64,000 nucleotides of DNA from Phytophthora sp. 'mugwort' (GCA_033558025.1 JAUCEF010000013.1:2845001-2909000); one strand, 5' to 3'; positions 34,801-45,451 are shown, numbered from the stretch's first letter. Numbers and translations are program-made. Notes: generated by a model not told the origin, from the letters alone.

Positions 34801-35876
34801 GACATTGCTCGACGCGTCACCTGGTAGGATTCCGCATCATCCACGCCATCCAGACGTTCATAACACTCGGACTGATTTAAATACGCGTACTCATGCACGT
34901 CCCGCAGTGCCAGTTCTTGACGTTCGGATGTGGAGCTACCGCCACACATTTCGTAGAAAATATGGTAGTTGCGCTCGCCCTTGCCCTGTGATACGAGGCG
35001 AACTCGTTCCAGCAGGTACGTAGAGATCGAAGCACCCAGCATCTCGCCCGAAGAGGTAAACCCCAGCTTTATGAACTTACCGAAGCGACTGGAGTTGTTA
35101 TTCCTCGTAGTTCTCGCATTGCCGAACGCCTCGAGAATCGGATTCGACTCCAGCACTCGGTCATGAATCGTCGTCTGATCGCAGTTGCTCGCTCGAATAG
35201 GGCGCCGCGTTCGCTTTGTCGATACATAGGCCAAGTAATTCATGATGAGCTTGGTCGTCTCCGTCTTACCAGCACCACTCTCACCGCTCACAAGAATTGT
35301 TTGATCCGCTTTCTTGTCGTTTGATCGCGGCACCAGCATGGTTCGGAACGCTTGATCCGCGACTGAGTACACATGTGGGGCTAGAGCACTCTTGTCCGCT
35401 TCCGCATTTCCTCCCAAATCGTAATACAGGTCCTTGATGTCGTCTGAGTATAACGATAGTCGTCTGAACGGGTTCATGGCCACCAAAATCTGTCCTGTAC
35501 TGGTGTAAATTTCTCCATGGAAGAACCGTGATCTCAGCACCTGAAGAATCGCGGGCTCGTGTAGATGCACGAGCTTGGTGAGGTCCTGTACAGTGTGGTA
35601 GTGTTCTCCCTGGCTACGGGGCAGCACGAGCTCCGTCTGAATGGAAACAGTGCGTCGCATAGAGTTGCGGCGGGAGTGGCGGCGTCTGCGAGGCGTCTGG
35701 AAGTCCTGTGTGTCGGGGACGGTGTCGCCACCCTCTGGTGTCACGAGGTGCTCATCCTTGGTCTCAGGCTCAATTGCGCACTCTACGAGGCACGAGGACG
35801 CGTCCACGGGCGCGGCGACGACCGCCTCGTGCCACAGTTCGCGGTCGAAGACCCATACGGGAGCGCCGACCTCCAT
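31875..35876 (-). CDS. Myosin heavy chain with IQ motifs and three C-terminal PDZ-like domains
   Basis: A 1333-residue uninterrupted frame. A short N-terminal SH3-like stretch and a basic linker precede the motor (about residues 95-825). The P-loop GESGAGKT is at about 198-205, switch I NNNSSRFGK near 259-267, and switch II DIFGFEIFE near 492-500. The actin-binding region LNATEPHFIRCIKPN is near 703-717. About four IQ-type light-chain sites span 835-920. A Ser-rich linker leads to three PDZ-like repeats (about 1003-1083, 1103-1183, 1237-1320), each opening with a YEIVW or YxITW strand and a glycine-containing carboxylate loop. It should be an ATP-driven actin motor carrying cargo through PDZ contacts. 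ATG 35876 has G at -3 and +4. All catalytic motifs are intact. Confidence 0.95.
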   Translation of the reverse strand: MEVGAPVWVFDRELWHEAVVAAPVDASSCLVECAIEPETKDEHLVTPEGGDTVPDTQDFQTPRRRRHSRRNSMRRTVSIQTELVLPRSQGEHYHTVQDLTKLVHLHEPAILQVLRSRFFHGEIYTSTGQILVAMNPFRRLSLYSDDIKDLYYDLGGNAEADKSALAPHVYSVADQAFRTMLVPRSNDKKADQTILVSGESGAGKTETTKLIMNYLAYVSTKRTRRPIRASNCDQTTIHDRVLESNPILEAFGNARTTRNNNSSRFGKFIKLGFTSSGEMLGASISTYLLERVRLVSQGKGERNYHIFYEMCGGSSTSERQELALRDVHEYAYLNQSECYERLDGVDDAESYQVTRRAMSSIGMSSDEQLNVMKIVSAVLHLGDVCFTTATRNGGKDDASAVDMDECGDNIQAICSLLGVKEDVLRSTLCTKQIKAGAEFITTRLPVAQALSTRDSVVKTLYSNLFNWLVDRINRSIEYKEEAGGSQFIGVVDIFGFEIFEQNRLEQLCINYANEKLQQLFGRFVFRMEQDQYVAEEIPWKFVDYPNNDVCVALVEKRHMGIFTLLDEQCLIPRGNDEKLANKYYECLAGKHESFSVTKLQRAKGQFVIHHYAGDVCYMTDGFCDKNKDHMHTEAVDLLRTSKFSFVRACFENSVNGACNSSPRNGRTESRGSDGSRRRSGGIMSSTVVAQFKSQLSSLLEVLNATEPHFIRCIKPNDQASASQFERRRLLEQLRCSGVLEAVKISRSGYPVRFPHDVFIKTYSCILSQVPNAQGQMEKEVAQRMVDKLAAMLSVDTNGKHPPFQVGKTKVFCVLGVHQALETARSKALYKSVLTLQRYCLGYTMRARYQRKRRSSICIQAIWRSWSCWYRYQRIIRRERAAVKLQCMTRGFLVRKQLKRIHAVTVIQSFVRGWLVRREYSANTLSFEHDVSYVGSLDERSTTASSISLSESVSKDRKNTTISFQSSVSTSDYSDTDGSISIRSSSRKKLIEKYEPPKQIQNEYEIVWECGLLGLYFESDPLSGMPIVRRVHESLSNCADIFEVSRGDVLLAVGKVKVKKGDIRRILTLLQEVQKPVRLHFLRNPTESFRLRSGSLELLGEEDYEVLWKEGVPLGLGFRPDPSTGYPCVLQSQGNQLLPGMFNVRAGDHLVFINEFSTQGVRFQKVIDILESGPRPAVLRFRHTDLVEDPHHQLDQTNPLNNSVLSNPQDDSYSMGMSRMTRPSRVSMNPKNDHSLYYITWKEEDGPLGIVVKQESTSYYPRVINVKSEGAVTRESQKNRVEIGDILLSINNNNISKMGFGAAMKLLQKGPKPLLLMFQRPRTSLSMTVRSCNL

Positions 35877-37469
35877 GACTGCTCTACAACGCTCAAAAAG
35901 GAGGTAGAGGGAGGTTCCCTCGGGCTCAAGTGCTTCCTGATCGGCGTCAGGAGATGGCTATAAGCGCGCTTTGAGGTCCCGGCGCGAGGGGATTAGAGCC
36001 TTCCTTTCGATGTCAAGGGGTCACTCGCAAAGGCGCGGGGATACACGCGCAAAGAGCTCGTTCGTTCTTGGGGAAGCTCAGCACAGCACAGGCGCTTGCT
36101 CGGCCGCAGTGGACGCGACGCGATTTGACCCGAACGGTTAGCCAGCAGGAAGGGATAGGCACGCCTACCCGCGTGTGTGCAACAACGCAACCACACGGCT
36201 CGAAACGCCTACTCCTAGTTGTCTTAGCCAATGAAAAAACGCGATGAGGCTGAAAGCCTCTCTGAATCGTGCGTAGGCACGGACGGCACCAGACGATGAG
36301 GAAGACGGCGGTCGGATCCGCTTCAGGTGCATGTGTGTATGTGGGGGGGGGCTCTGGCGGCTACAACACGATGCCACATGCGTCTCCATTGCTGGAAGGC
36401 AAGGGTGCTCGAGAAAGCATCGGGGGGGGGGGGCGTCATCACGACAGATTGCCGCATTGGCGTCGTCGCCCAGATGCGGGTCGACGTCTGCCTGGATTTT
36501 CGCCCTGCTCCGCACGGCGCTGCGCGCTCGTCTGGACTGAGGTAATAAAATGTAATGCCCTACCACACGGTGTGCTCGACCTGCCGTTATGAAAGCGAGG
36601 CTCTCGCTGGGGAAGCGGAGCTCCAGCGCACATTGGTGATCGAATAGGATGATTATTAATTTCCCGTACTGTAGTTGCCTCGCACGGTGCTCGGATGCAT
36701 TTGCCGCCGCTGCCACCGTGATGATGACGCCACATCCGGAGTTTCGATGGGGCGCAAATGGGTGTCCCAGCGACGGGCAGCGCCCTCACCGAGCTGAAAA
36801 TTGGCAGCGATGTTTTTGGTGGGGAACCAGCGACGGTTTCGGATGCCGATGCAGCGGCGGCTAACGCGAGGCTGTCGCGCTGACCGCATTCTCAATGGGA
36901 CTCTGTGAGTCTTTCATACACACATACAGTACCGATCGTCGCCCGGCTTGCAAAATTGCTCGAACGTCGCACCTTGCAAGGCGGACACCTTCATGGCTAC
37001 ACTGTGTGGTGCACGCAATGAAGCAACTCGAGTCGCCAATAAGTTATTCGCAATACCGGTAACACATCTCATAGAGCTAATAAAGCACTGTACAGTTCCC
37101 CTCGCCAAATTAGTAGCTATGCAAGCTAATCATTCATCAAACTTAATACGTTGAGGCATCCACCGACTTCGCTCCACAGTCCCCGCTCTAATAGTTAATA
37201 AGTTGTTGTGCATAATACGATGAGAGTGAGTATACATGTATTGCCCGACTGGTTAACCATCTTCTAGCAAATCCGCTGCCGTCTCCTGATTGCTAATCTC
37301 TGCCGTATCCGTACCCTGTATAATATGTACCAAGCGTATACTGTTGCCAGTCACAAAATCCCCCCCCCCCATTTCAGCGCGATGCGCGGCTTACTACGAG
37401 AGCATGGCCCCGAGCCCACGTGCTGCTCAGAAGCGCCCCTGGCAGACGGCGAGATCGACATTAGCGAGG
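35877..37469. other. Myosin upstream region, no further gene; G/C homopolymers
   Basis: No frame here shows a domain. G-runs lie at 36343-36351 and 36422-36433 and a C-run at 37360-37370. The myosin promoter should lie just above 35876 on the minus strand, but no defined core element could be assigned with confidence. Confidence 0.5.
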
Positions 37470-39449
37470 GAGATGTGTCAGAGAACTCCGTTGGCGACGA
37501 AATGGCAGCCGCCTTCTAGCGCAAGCGCTGCAGACTTGACGGATACAACGAGTAGCATGAGCGAGGGTGGAACACAAACCCGTGTAGCAGCAGCACCGCC
37601 CGAGGAGATGGTGTTCGAGTCATGGGATGCCCTCGACGAGTTCCTGGCGCGCTACTCAGCACGGACCTTCCAGGTTCGCTCATCATATATTACATGCTTT
37701 TGCGAATGAGTGGGGGCTCACTTATCCTCGCATACGTTTTGTAGGTCTTCCGGAGTCGCACAAACACAATGGTTGTGGAACGAAACAACACGATCGATGC
37801 GACGCACTCCACGGCAGCAAAGATACCCTGCATCCTGGACCCATACGCGAAGACATTTGTGTGCACATATCATGGGAAGTACAAGTCGCAAGCGAGTGGA
37901 AAACGACCTCGACAGGATTCGCGGAGTTGTGGATGCCGGGCGCAAGTATGTGTTATTGTTTGTTGGGGCACCATCGGGCTCGGTCGGGCTCGGTTGGGAA
38001 TGCACATGTGCGTTCGTCTCGAGATGTTATTTAACTAACGCTTCTGCTTACTAGACTGTTACATTCTTCTTTCGTTATATTCGTCTGCAAATTATGGATA
38101 CGGTTAGCAACAAGTTTGCAGCGCTGCTAACCACGTGGCGGTTCGAACACAACCACCGCCTCACTGAGTAGCATTCAGACAGCACCCATCCAACCGTATA
38201 TCACGATGCAGACTGTTGATGAGCTACGAAAGGCAGGTGCGAGGAAGACGAGCATTTTGAAATTTATCACGAAAACTCCATCAGTAATCCGACACCACAA
38301 GACGTACACAGAAACTTGGTTCGGAAGTTGAAACACTGTGAAGCTGAAAATGGTCCTACTAACAGTGGGAAACGTTTGAAGAAGTGGATGACGGAGCTCG
38401 GTGAGCAGACAATGTTGGACGTATTTTCATTGACGAGGTGAATGAGGCAAGGTATGACAAGTGGTTGTAGCATTATATTGGTAATGTATGTATGCTGGCT
38501 GTGCTTGCTATCCAAGCAGAGAGTCGCCACATGTATCACACTGCAAATCAAGCACATGCGCGCCTTGTTTAATCAATTCCCCGAAGTACTTCCCATCGAT
38601 GCGACCCATGGCACTAATCGATCGAAGTATAAAGTCTTCTTGTTCATGGCGCACGACACATTTGGAAAGGGTCAGTTCGTGCAGCATGCCCTTCTGCAGA
38701 ACGAAAGGTGGTCGACGTTACTGAGGGCGATGGAGGAATTCAAACGGAACAATCCAGCTTGGACAAAACTTTAGTGTGTGCTAATCGACCGAGATGTTCG
38801 TGCTGAAGACGGCTTTTCCTGGCGTAAACGTTTTGCTATGTCAATTCCATGTACTTAAGTATTTGAGGGAAAAAAATTGCATCATCAGACTATGGATTCA
38901 GCGCTTGGCAGAAGGACCAGCTTCGAGGTGTAATGAATCTCTTCGTTTATGCAAAAACAGAGGTGGAGTACGGAAAGCATTTTCGCTGTATGGTTCACTT
39001 AGCGTCTATTGGTTACTCAACTCCAGTCACAATGACAGAAGCAGGTTCACTAACTCCAGCCGAATGGAATATTCAAGGAATCGGGCATGAGTCGGGCACA
39101 ACTGGAGTCGATACCCAAACAGATATGGATACAAACGCAGAAGATGAACATGGTTTTGCGACCTATTTTCGCAAGAACTGGGATAACTGTCGTGATATGT
39201 GGTGTGCTCACAAGCGCCAGAATACGGTGACGCTGGGCAATAATATTAATAGTAGGCTGGAGTCTTCCTGGAAGCAGTTAAAAGAATGTGTTAATTCATT
39301 CATGTCGGTGGATGAGTGTATTGCTTCGATAATGTACTACCAGAGCCTACAGGAGAAACCCCTCCTTGGTCAGGTCAACAAAAATGTGAACATACAACAC
39401 CCTGCATATGATGGAAAGATGACGTTGGTGGCAAATGTCGTGATGTAGG
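37470..39449 (+). pseudogene. MULE transposase, C-terminus missing (MULE 2)
   Basis: The start region ends FESWDALDEFLARYSARTFQ; a 70-bp intron (37675-37744, GT...AG) joins it to VFRSRTNT and a FAR1-like block with AKTFVCTYHGKY and SRSCGCRAQ (37745-37945). A second intron to about 38054 is likely. The core follows with VLPIDATHGTNRSKYK (38590, first Asp), a second Asp region before VLKTAFPGVNVLLCQFHVLKYLR (38800-38870), and RLESSWKQLKECV (39250). After 39449 the SWIM finger is absent and antisense DDE_1-type sequence begins, so the element is truncated. Stops and shifts occur near 38410 and 38774. Confidence 0.68.
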
Positions 39450-39970
39450 TGGTTTGAGCGCTGTCCTCGATCAGGACGCATGCAATGTCCATCACCAGCC
39501 GAACTGAAACTTAACCACGGCCTTCCGCAGCCGCTCGAACTCGGCTAGAAGCTGTAGGTACAGCCACTCTCAATGAGCTTCCAGCTTCCGTCCGCGGCCA
39601 GACAGCGCTTTGACGACGAACTGCTGCCGGGAACAAAGAACTGAGCTGAAATACTTCAGCTGGCGCTTACTGCCGAGCTTGGCTCGCGTCTCGTCCCTCT
39701 GTTTCCACCAATTCCGGGCTTTGCTCATCTTGACCCGACGATTGCTGGAGCGAAACAGAAAGGCGAACTGGTCGTGGGCCCTGCTGATGAGCCCGTCCTC
39801 GCCGTTGAGCTCAGCATCGATCTCCATCCACTCGATACATTGGACGCGATTGGGCAGCGAGACAACGTGCTGGAGTGCTCGCTTGGGCTCCGGCATTGCT
39901 TTTCTAACTCAGCGGAGAATTCGTTTGTGGCCCTGATCGATCAGACTCCGTGGCTGCCAGTCAAGTTGTG
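39450..39970 (-). pseudogene. N-terminal fragment of a DDE_1 (pogo/Tigger-like) element protein
   Basis: The minus-strand frame 39570-39896 reads QFAFLFRSSNRRVKMSKARNWW, RDETRAKLG, a basic GRGRK block, then (after a stop where Trp is expected) EWLYLQLLAEFERLRKAVVKF. This arrangement, KARxWWxxR then GRGRKxxxW then LxxEFxRLRxxG, is the start of a common oomycete DDE transposase family. The catalytic part is missing. Confidence 0.45.
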
Positions 39971-40132
39971 AGTGCAACTATTACGGTGTACGACTAATTT
40001 CGGTTCGTGACTATTTTTGGTGTACGACAAATTTTGGTGGTAACTTTAGTACGTGCTAAGTACGACGCACGACTAATTATGTCGCACTACTAATAAGGGT
40101 GGGGAAACACTGTCGATGAGACGCCCTATAAC

Positions 40133-41028
40133 ATGTTCGAGGCAGGCTTACCTCGCTTTGTTCGTGACAAAAATGACTTGCTGAAGTGTACAATGGATCA
40201 CGTGGAGCGCTGCGAGGATACGCTGGCCGCTAATCGGCACAAGATGCGCTGCATTCTTACCAATTGCACTTCTCACCGCGCCTTCGACTCTATTAGTAAT
40301 ACATGTCGAGGTCGCTATAATATATTGAAATGCATGGAAGTGGATTACGTGGTTATCTACGACCAGGGCAAGCGCATGGTGGCTGTAGCCCCCCCCCCCC
40401 CCCGCCCCCTCCTTCACCTATCACTACCACTACATTGACTGACGCGATGAAGGCGTACGTTGTCGCCAAGCTGGAAGAGGTACCATACATGGTTGATCAA
40501 TTGGTGTACGCGTTTCTGTGTCGCGAGAACAACAGTGCGCGGATTTCTGGCCGAGCACAACACTTGAAGAAAAGTACAGAACTTTGTCAAAACTTGGCGA
40601 AGCAAAACCAAGCCCGATAGCATGGAGCCCGTGATTGAGATTTGTCAGCAATGCATGTATGATGGTGGCGTTGCAGATCGTACCCGTGACAGCTTGCTGG
40701 TGTTTTGTGATACACAAATTGTGGATGGCGTAATAGAGCCCTCATTAGGTACGGGATCTGCAGCCAGCACATTTCGCATTGGATTAACCTGCATGGACCT
40801 GCCTGAGAGTTATATTCAGGTGCAGCGTGACCCAACGCTTTCAACGGTGATGCACCTGGACAGTACGCACAGCGTTGCCAAACCGAAAGACCCCGTTTTT
40901 TGTTGTGGGCATCTCCGATCGCTGTGGTAGCTTCCTGCCCGTTGTATACTACTGCACATGCAGCGGAACTCGGGCGACATTGTGTGGTGCCTTGCTTTTC
41001 TCAAGCGTGTGGTGCTTCATGAATTCGG
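40133..41028 (+). pseudogene. MULE-related transposase N-terminal fragment (MULE 3)
   Basis: Frames 40133-40438, 40430-40620 and 40622-40960 read in order: a Cys-rich start (CTMDHVERC, CILTNC), a C-run of fifteen that shifts the frame (40389-40403), LTDAMKAYVVAKLEE, EPVIEICQQCMYDG, and STVMHLDSTHSVAKPKDPVF followed by SDRCGSFLPVVYY. The MHLDSTH block is the first catalytic Asp region of this MULE group. It stops at 41028, directly where the terminal repeat of MULE 4 begins, which suggests MULE 4 inserted here. Confidence 0.5.
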
Positions 41029-41030
41029 GG

Positions 41031-41092
41031 AGAAGTTAGGGAGCTTCCTTAGCGGAGCTCCCAGGTAGAAAAAGTCAAGGCATATGGCGTTA
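41031..41092. repeat. Candidate terminal inverted repeat of MULE 4 (N-terminal side)
   Basis: Starts AGAAGTTAGGGAGCTTCC and matches 11784-11845 in the same present-day orientation. It lies just upstream of the MULE 4 N-terminal half and abuts the MULE 3 fragment. Confidence 0.5.
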
Positions 41093-41201
41093 CTGCTTTC
41101 GCAGCACGACAAGAATATATTTGTGAGATGCCTTGAATAGATATCAGTCTTTTAAGAGAAATATAGACGTACCTTCAGCGCTTATACCATTGCGCCTTTG
41201 A

Positions 41202-42330
41202 ATGCCGAGCCCTCGAGAAATGATCCGCAGCAGTCATCCTCACCCCCGCGAGCCGCGGGGGCAAGTCTATGAACCCTCAGGGACACAACGTCCACTAGAA
41301 TACATTATAAAGGCGCCACCACCTCTAAAATATGCTTCGGAACAAAGTGCAGAGGACTCAATTCACCAGTGGAAGAAGAACCACAATTTCAACGTATAGC
41401 GGGTCAAACCTGCATATAACGAGATGGGTGGTCCGGTATTGCTGCTTGCGTGTGATCATGCTGAAAAACCAAAGAACACTAAGAAACAAAGATTCTGACC
41501 GGCAGCGTCTTCTCGCGACTTCAAAGCGGACAGGGTGCAAAATGCGTAGTAGCATTATGGCCGTTGATGCAAATAACACCAGTGGCCCGTGGAGAATTGC
41601 GTACACGAAGGACGGTAGCCAAATACACAACCATCCTGCTTCTTCCGATGTACGCGTGCATGTGGCACATCGTCAGCGTGATGCACGTCGGGCGCAGACT
41701 TCGACCCTTACGACTGAAAACTTGATAGAAGTGCAAGCGATGGCAGGTGAGTCGACGTCGAAAATGTTTACAACCGCGGTGCTGCGAGATAAACAATTTG
41801 GTCCTGCCGAGAGACATTGGGAATATAAAAAAAAATCACCGCGAGCAAAGCTACTTGCGACGCAGACTAGTTCTAAAACTCTTTTTCAACTGCTGGAAGA
41901 AAACGAATGTCATTTCTCATATGAAGTTGCTGCAGATAACGACTCCGCTATGTAATGTGGGCACATCCAGCTACGACGGAATTAGCTCGCCATTTCATGG
42001 ATATATTGGTGATCGACTGCACATATAAGACAAACAGGTACAGAATGCCTCTGCTAAACGTAATTACTCTCAGGGGCATGAACACAGTTTTGCCGTTCGC
42101 TCAAGTTCGGTTGCCGGGTGAAGCCGAACCGGATTTCGAATGGACTATAAAAAATTAAAGCTCTCATGGAAGAACATAATTTGCCAATGCCCCGAGTCAT
42201 TGTTACCGATAGCGACCTTGCATGTACAAATGCTACGGAGAAAGTGTTTCCACAAGCCGATAATTTGTTGTGCCGTTGGCATATTCGGCGCAACGTGCTC
42301 GCTCAAGCTACAAAGAAGATCAGTGTTGCC
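41202..42330 (+). pseudogene. MULE transposase, N-terminal half (MULE 4)
   Basis: Frames in order: YASEQSAEDSIHQW, a FAR1-like block with HNHPASSDVRVH (41620-41665), a hinge, then the transposase core IDCTYKTNRYRMPLLNV (42010-42060, first catalytic Asp), FEWTIKNLK-like, VIVTDSDLACTNA (42197-42235, second Asp) and LLCRWHIRRNVLAQATKK (42268-42320). Stops and one-base shifts occur near 41398, 41953 and 42157. Similarity ends at 42328-42330; past that point the minus strand carries gypsy RT. The missing C-terminal part is at 12834-11945 on the minus strand. Confidence 0.68.
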
Positions 42331-43100
42331 GATGACCTTGACCTTAGCAGAATCTGGTCGAAGGACTCGCTTCCCAATGAATCATCCATGAAAGGGGATC
42401 TCTTCGACGCCGAAGACACACTTGTCAATGCTGGCATACAAGTTGTGTGTGCGCGTGCGCTCGCAGGTGCTCAATGTGGTCCATCACATCAGTCTTTCTG
42501 TGCCCCGCACGACTGTGGACGAATATGTCGTCGAAGTATGTCTGAGAATACGCCCTGTGGGGCTGGAACAGTTGCGTCACAAGACGATTGAACGTCGCAG
42601 TCGCGTTCGACAGCCGTGGGTGCAATACTAACCACTCCTAGAGCATACTGATCGGAGTGCTGACCGCTGTAAGCGGAATATCGCTTGCTCGCATAAGCAA
42701 TTGATAGTATCCATCGACCAAGTCGAGGGCATTGTACACCGTACACTCCGTCATGTTGTTCTAGAGAGCATCTTTCCTAAGGATAGGGGTCTGAGCCGGA
42801 ATACTGGCCGCGTTAAGCTTGTAAAAAGCATGAGCGAGTCGCCACTTGCCGTCCGGCTTTCTGACATGGAACGTAGGCGTTGAGTGTGGAGACTTGCTCT
42901 CGCGCACCATACCTGCCTCATGCTTAGCACGGAAGAACGCGTCAATGACGTCACGCTGTTCTCGTAGCAAAGGCCACTGCCTTGTCACGCAGTATTTGGT
43001 TCCAGGAACCAGGTCAATCTCCTGACGTAAACATCGATCCGGGTAGCCTTGTGGGAGGTTTCTTCGAGACACGTCTTGATATTTCCTCATCAAAGCGTAG
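42328..43100 (-). pseudogene. Ty3/gypsy reverse transcriptase (element B)
   Basis: The minus strand reads VRKPDGKWRLAHAFYKLN (42830-42890), then a palm region with TYFDDIFVHSRAG (42500-42545, YFDD variant of the catalytic box), CVFGVEEIPF (42388-42420), FIGKR and SAKVKVI (42333-42350). It ends at 42328-42330 inside the fragment preceding the thumb. The expected continuation (VDxPVPK, RKWLGLA) starts at 12840 on the plus strand. Several stops and shifts are present. Confidence 0.75.
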
Positions 43101-43576
43101 TACGGATCTGAGGGGTCCTTGAAGATCGAGAATCCTGCCCGCGCATTCAGCGCCTTCTTGGTATCCTCAAGGACGGCTTATCCAAAAGCGACGAGTTTAA
43201 CTCCTCCTCAGGTAGTAGAAGGACCAATTCGGCTAACTCGCCGGCCTTCAAGGAGTCGCCGAACTCGGCCATGGACATCTCGTCCAGCTCCAACAGAGCA
43301 TCCGCAATGGCATAGTCTCTAGTTGATGTCGCCACCGACTTCCCCTGTCACTCCGTTGAAGAGTGTATATAGCTGCTCGCTATCACCAGGACTACCTTCA
43401 CTCGTCATGCTGACGCATCAGACGCCCTGCGTCTCATGGCTGACGCTTAGCGTCGTAGCCTTCTCCCCGCTGGACTATTTGCCTCGGAGAGGTCCTAACA
43501 GTCACATCAGCTGCGTCTCCAGGTGCTTGCACCGTGTGCGTCTTACCCGAGACTGGTATGTCTTGACCTACAACCG

Positions 43577-44200
43577 TCACAGAGCTGCGATGCTCGCCTT
43601 CACCCCGTGGATTACGTGCCACGTCACCTCCATCAGTGGACCTTCGGCATTAATGCCCAGCATACGGACGGCCACGCCATGCATGGCGTGTAGCGACACT
43701 CCGTCATCTTGTCGTGTGTTGTTGTCGTGACACATGTCACCTGTGTCACCCAGCGGGTTACCTGCCGCTCCAGTCACCGCCCACGAGCACTGCTCGGGAC
43801 TTCTGTCCTCGACACCTTCAGTGTCTACAAGTTCGGATACTCCGATATCCAGGACGTTGATCGACTCGGTCCAGTGCCCGCGCCAAAAGCGCTTTTGCTT
43901 CCTAGCAGAGGTGGGTTCATGACTCACCAAAGCTCCACCAGAAGAAAAGCGCGTTGCGCCCAAGGTCTTCGACCTCCAATCAATCCATGGCTCATGGCAT
44001 TCCAGCCATGCCATGCCCAGAATGAGGTCGTACCTCCAATCCAGGTCCAGGACCCGACAGCGTCCACACTATCGAAGTCGAGAAACTTCACGCCCAGGTT
44101 CACAGGAACCTTAGGCACTGTGGCACGGGTTCCCGTCGCTAGGAGAACAGTGACGATATCACCCCTGCGCTCTCCGAGCGCATTAGCATACTGCTGACTT
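43577..44200 (-). pseudogene. Gypsy aspartic protease region (element B)
   Basis: Two overlapping minus-strand frames give PVNLGVKFLDFDSV and then DLILGMAWLECHEPWIDWRSK (about 43960-44030), the conserved C-terminal half of oomycete gypsy retropepsins. The DTGA-type active site is not clearly readable upstream. It lies between gag and RT, as expected. Confidence 0.6.
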
Positions 44201-44392
44201 CATTCTATTGTTGGGCGTCAAGCATACTTGCCCGACGCTCCTATTCGATCAAGATGATCCATGGCTTCTCAAACCATTTACTGTCGCCTCGACGTTGCGC
44301 AAGCCGGCTTGCATACACGTTCCGTATTAGAGAGTACGCTCTCTCGGGATCTGGACTTTTGTTGACTCCACCACCATGAGGCTCAACAGAGC

Positions 44393-45400
44393 TCAGTTCT
44401 TCCGCAGCAGGGCACCCCGCGACGAGCCGATGGCTTGGCTCGATGCAGAGCGAAAGCTCGTAGGAGCTTGACGCGACCTGCGCGACGAGCAGGTTGCCCA
44501 CAAATGGGTGATCATTCGGCAGACAAAGCACCGAAGAACACCTATACACTGTTCGGCAGCGTGAAGCTCAGCTACCTCATCTTCTGCGTAGCTGAGGTCC
44601 ATAGGAACCCGTCCGTCGGACGGAGTAGCGTTAGCAACGCCCCAGCCAAGTCGTGACGACTTGAAGTTGAACTCGGCGTTCAACGCCACTCTCACGGCCC
44701 ATTCAAAGAGGAAGGGTGAGTTCGGAGCCTTCAGTCCTGGCCACGCTAGTGCGGAGGACCTCGATAAGGACTGTCACACTCACTGCCTTTGGCAGAGGAT
44801 CGACCATGCCGGCGATCAGAGTTCAAAACTCCTGGATGAAGTCCACCAAGTCCTTCTTCCGCTGCCGGGTACTCAGAAAGCGTGACCTCACGCGATATGC
44901 CTGATTAGGCGGAGCAACCACTTGCGGAATTGGAGTTTCAGCTCCTCCCAGCTCGAGTAGGCCGCGTCCACCGACGTGCCGCACGTGAGTGCCCATCCTT
45001 GCCCTCAGCCACCGAGCTTCGAGATCGCTAGCGCCACGCGCTATTGCTCAGTACGGAGCGTGGCCGATCCCATCGCCATTTATATCTCACAAATCCACAA
45101 CATGAGGTTCTCCCCCCCCCTTCCTTCGAAAGTCTTAACGCTTACGATGAGCGGTTTAGGCCGGGAGGGTCCATCCTCCGAGGTCGTCGACGTCGTGTAG
45201 ACGCCGACATCCTCTGCTGGAGGTCCTCCAACAGAGCATTCTCGTAGCTTGAGAACGCATTCAGACGCGCGTTCACCACATCCGGTCCTTGCGAAGCAAG
45301 ATGCGTTGTGCCCTCAGGGCCGAGTAAAGACATAAGCGTTTTCAATGCATCTTGCTGGCTCTGGGACAGGTTAGAAAACGATGTCTATTCCATCCTCACC
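44393..45400 (-). pseudogene. Gypsy gag (element B)
   Basis: From the LTR side: GPEGTTHLASQGPDVVNAR (45280-45345), SVDAAYSSWEELKLQFRKW (44900-44960), VRVALNAEFNFKSSRLGWG (44630-44690) and a zinc knuckle CFVCRMITHLWATC (44480-44525, C-x2-C-x4-H-x4-C). Frames change several times. It lies directly inside the LTR at 45452. Confidence 0.65.
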
Positions 45401-45436
45401 GAGAAATAGTCCTAAGACTCAGGTGCGGGATTAACT

Positions 45437-45451
45437 ACAAGTGCTACCAGG
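45437..45451 (-). promoter_or_regulatory. Candidate primer-binding site of gypsy element B
   Basis: On the minus strand TGGTAGCACTTGT starts two bases inside the LTR end CTGCA, the usual place for a tRNA primer site. The matching tRNA cannot be named from sequence alone. Confidence 0.45.

Noticed and set aside
36013..36864. Many overlapping frames of 60-180 codons upstream of the myosin
   Set aside because: They are Arg/Ser/Pro-rich frames on both strands from GC-rich DNA with no domain, and they overlap each other in all phases.
39610..39936. Plus-strand 108-codon frame
   Set aside because: Its antisense matches the DDE_1-type N-terminal pattern much better.
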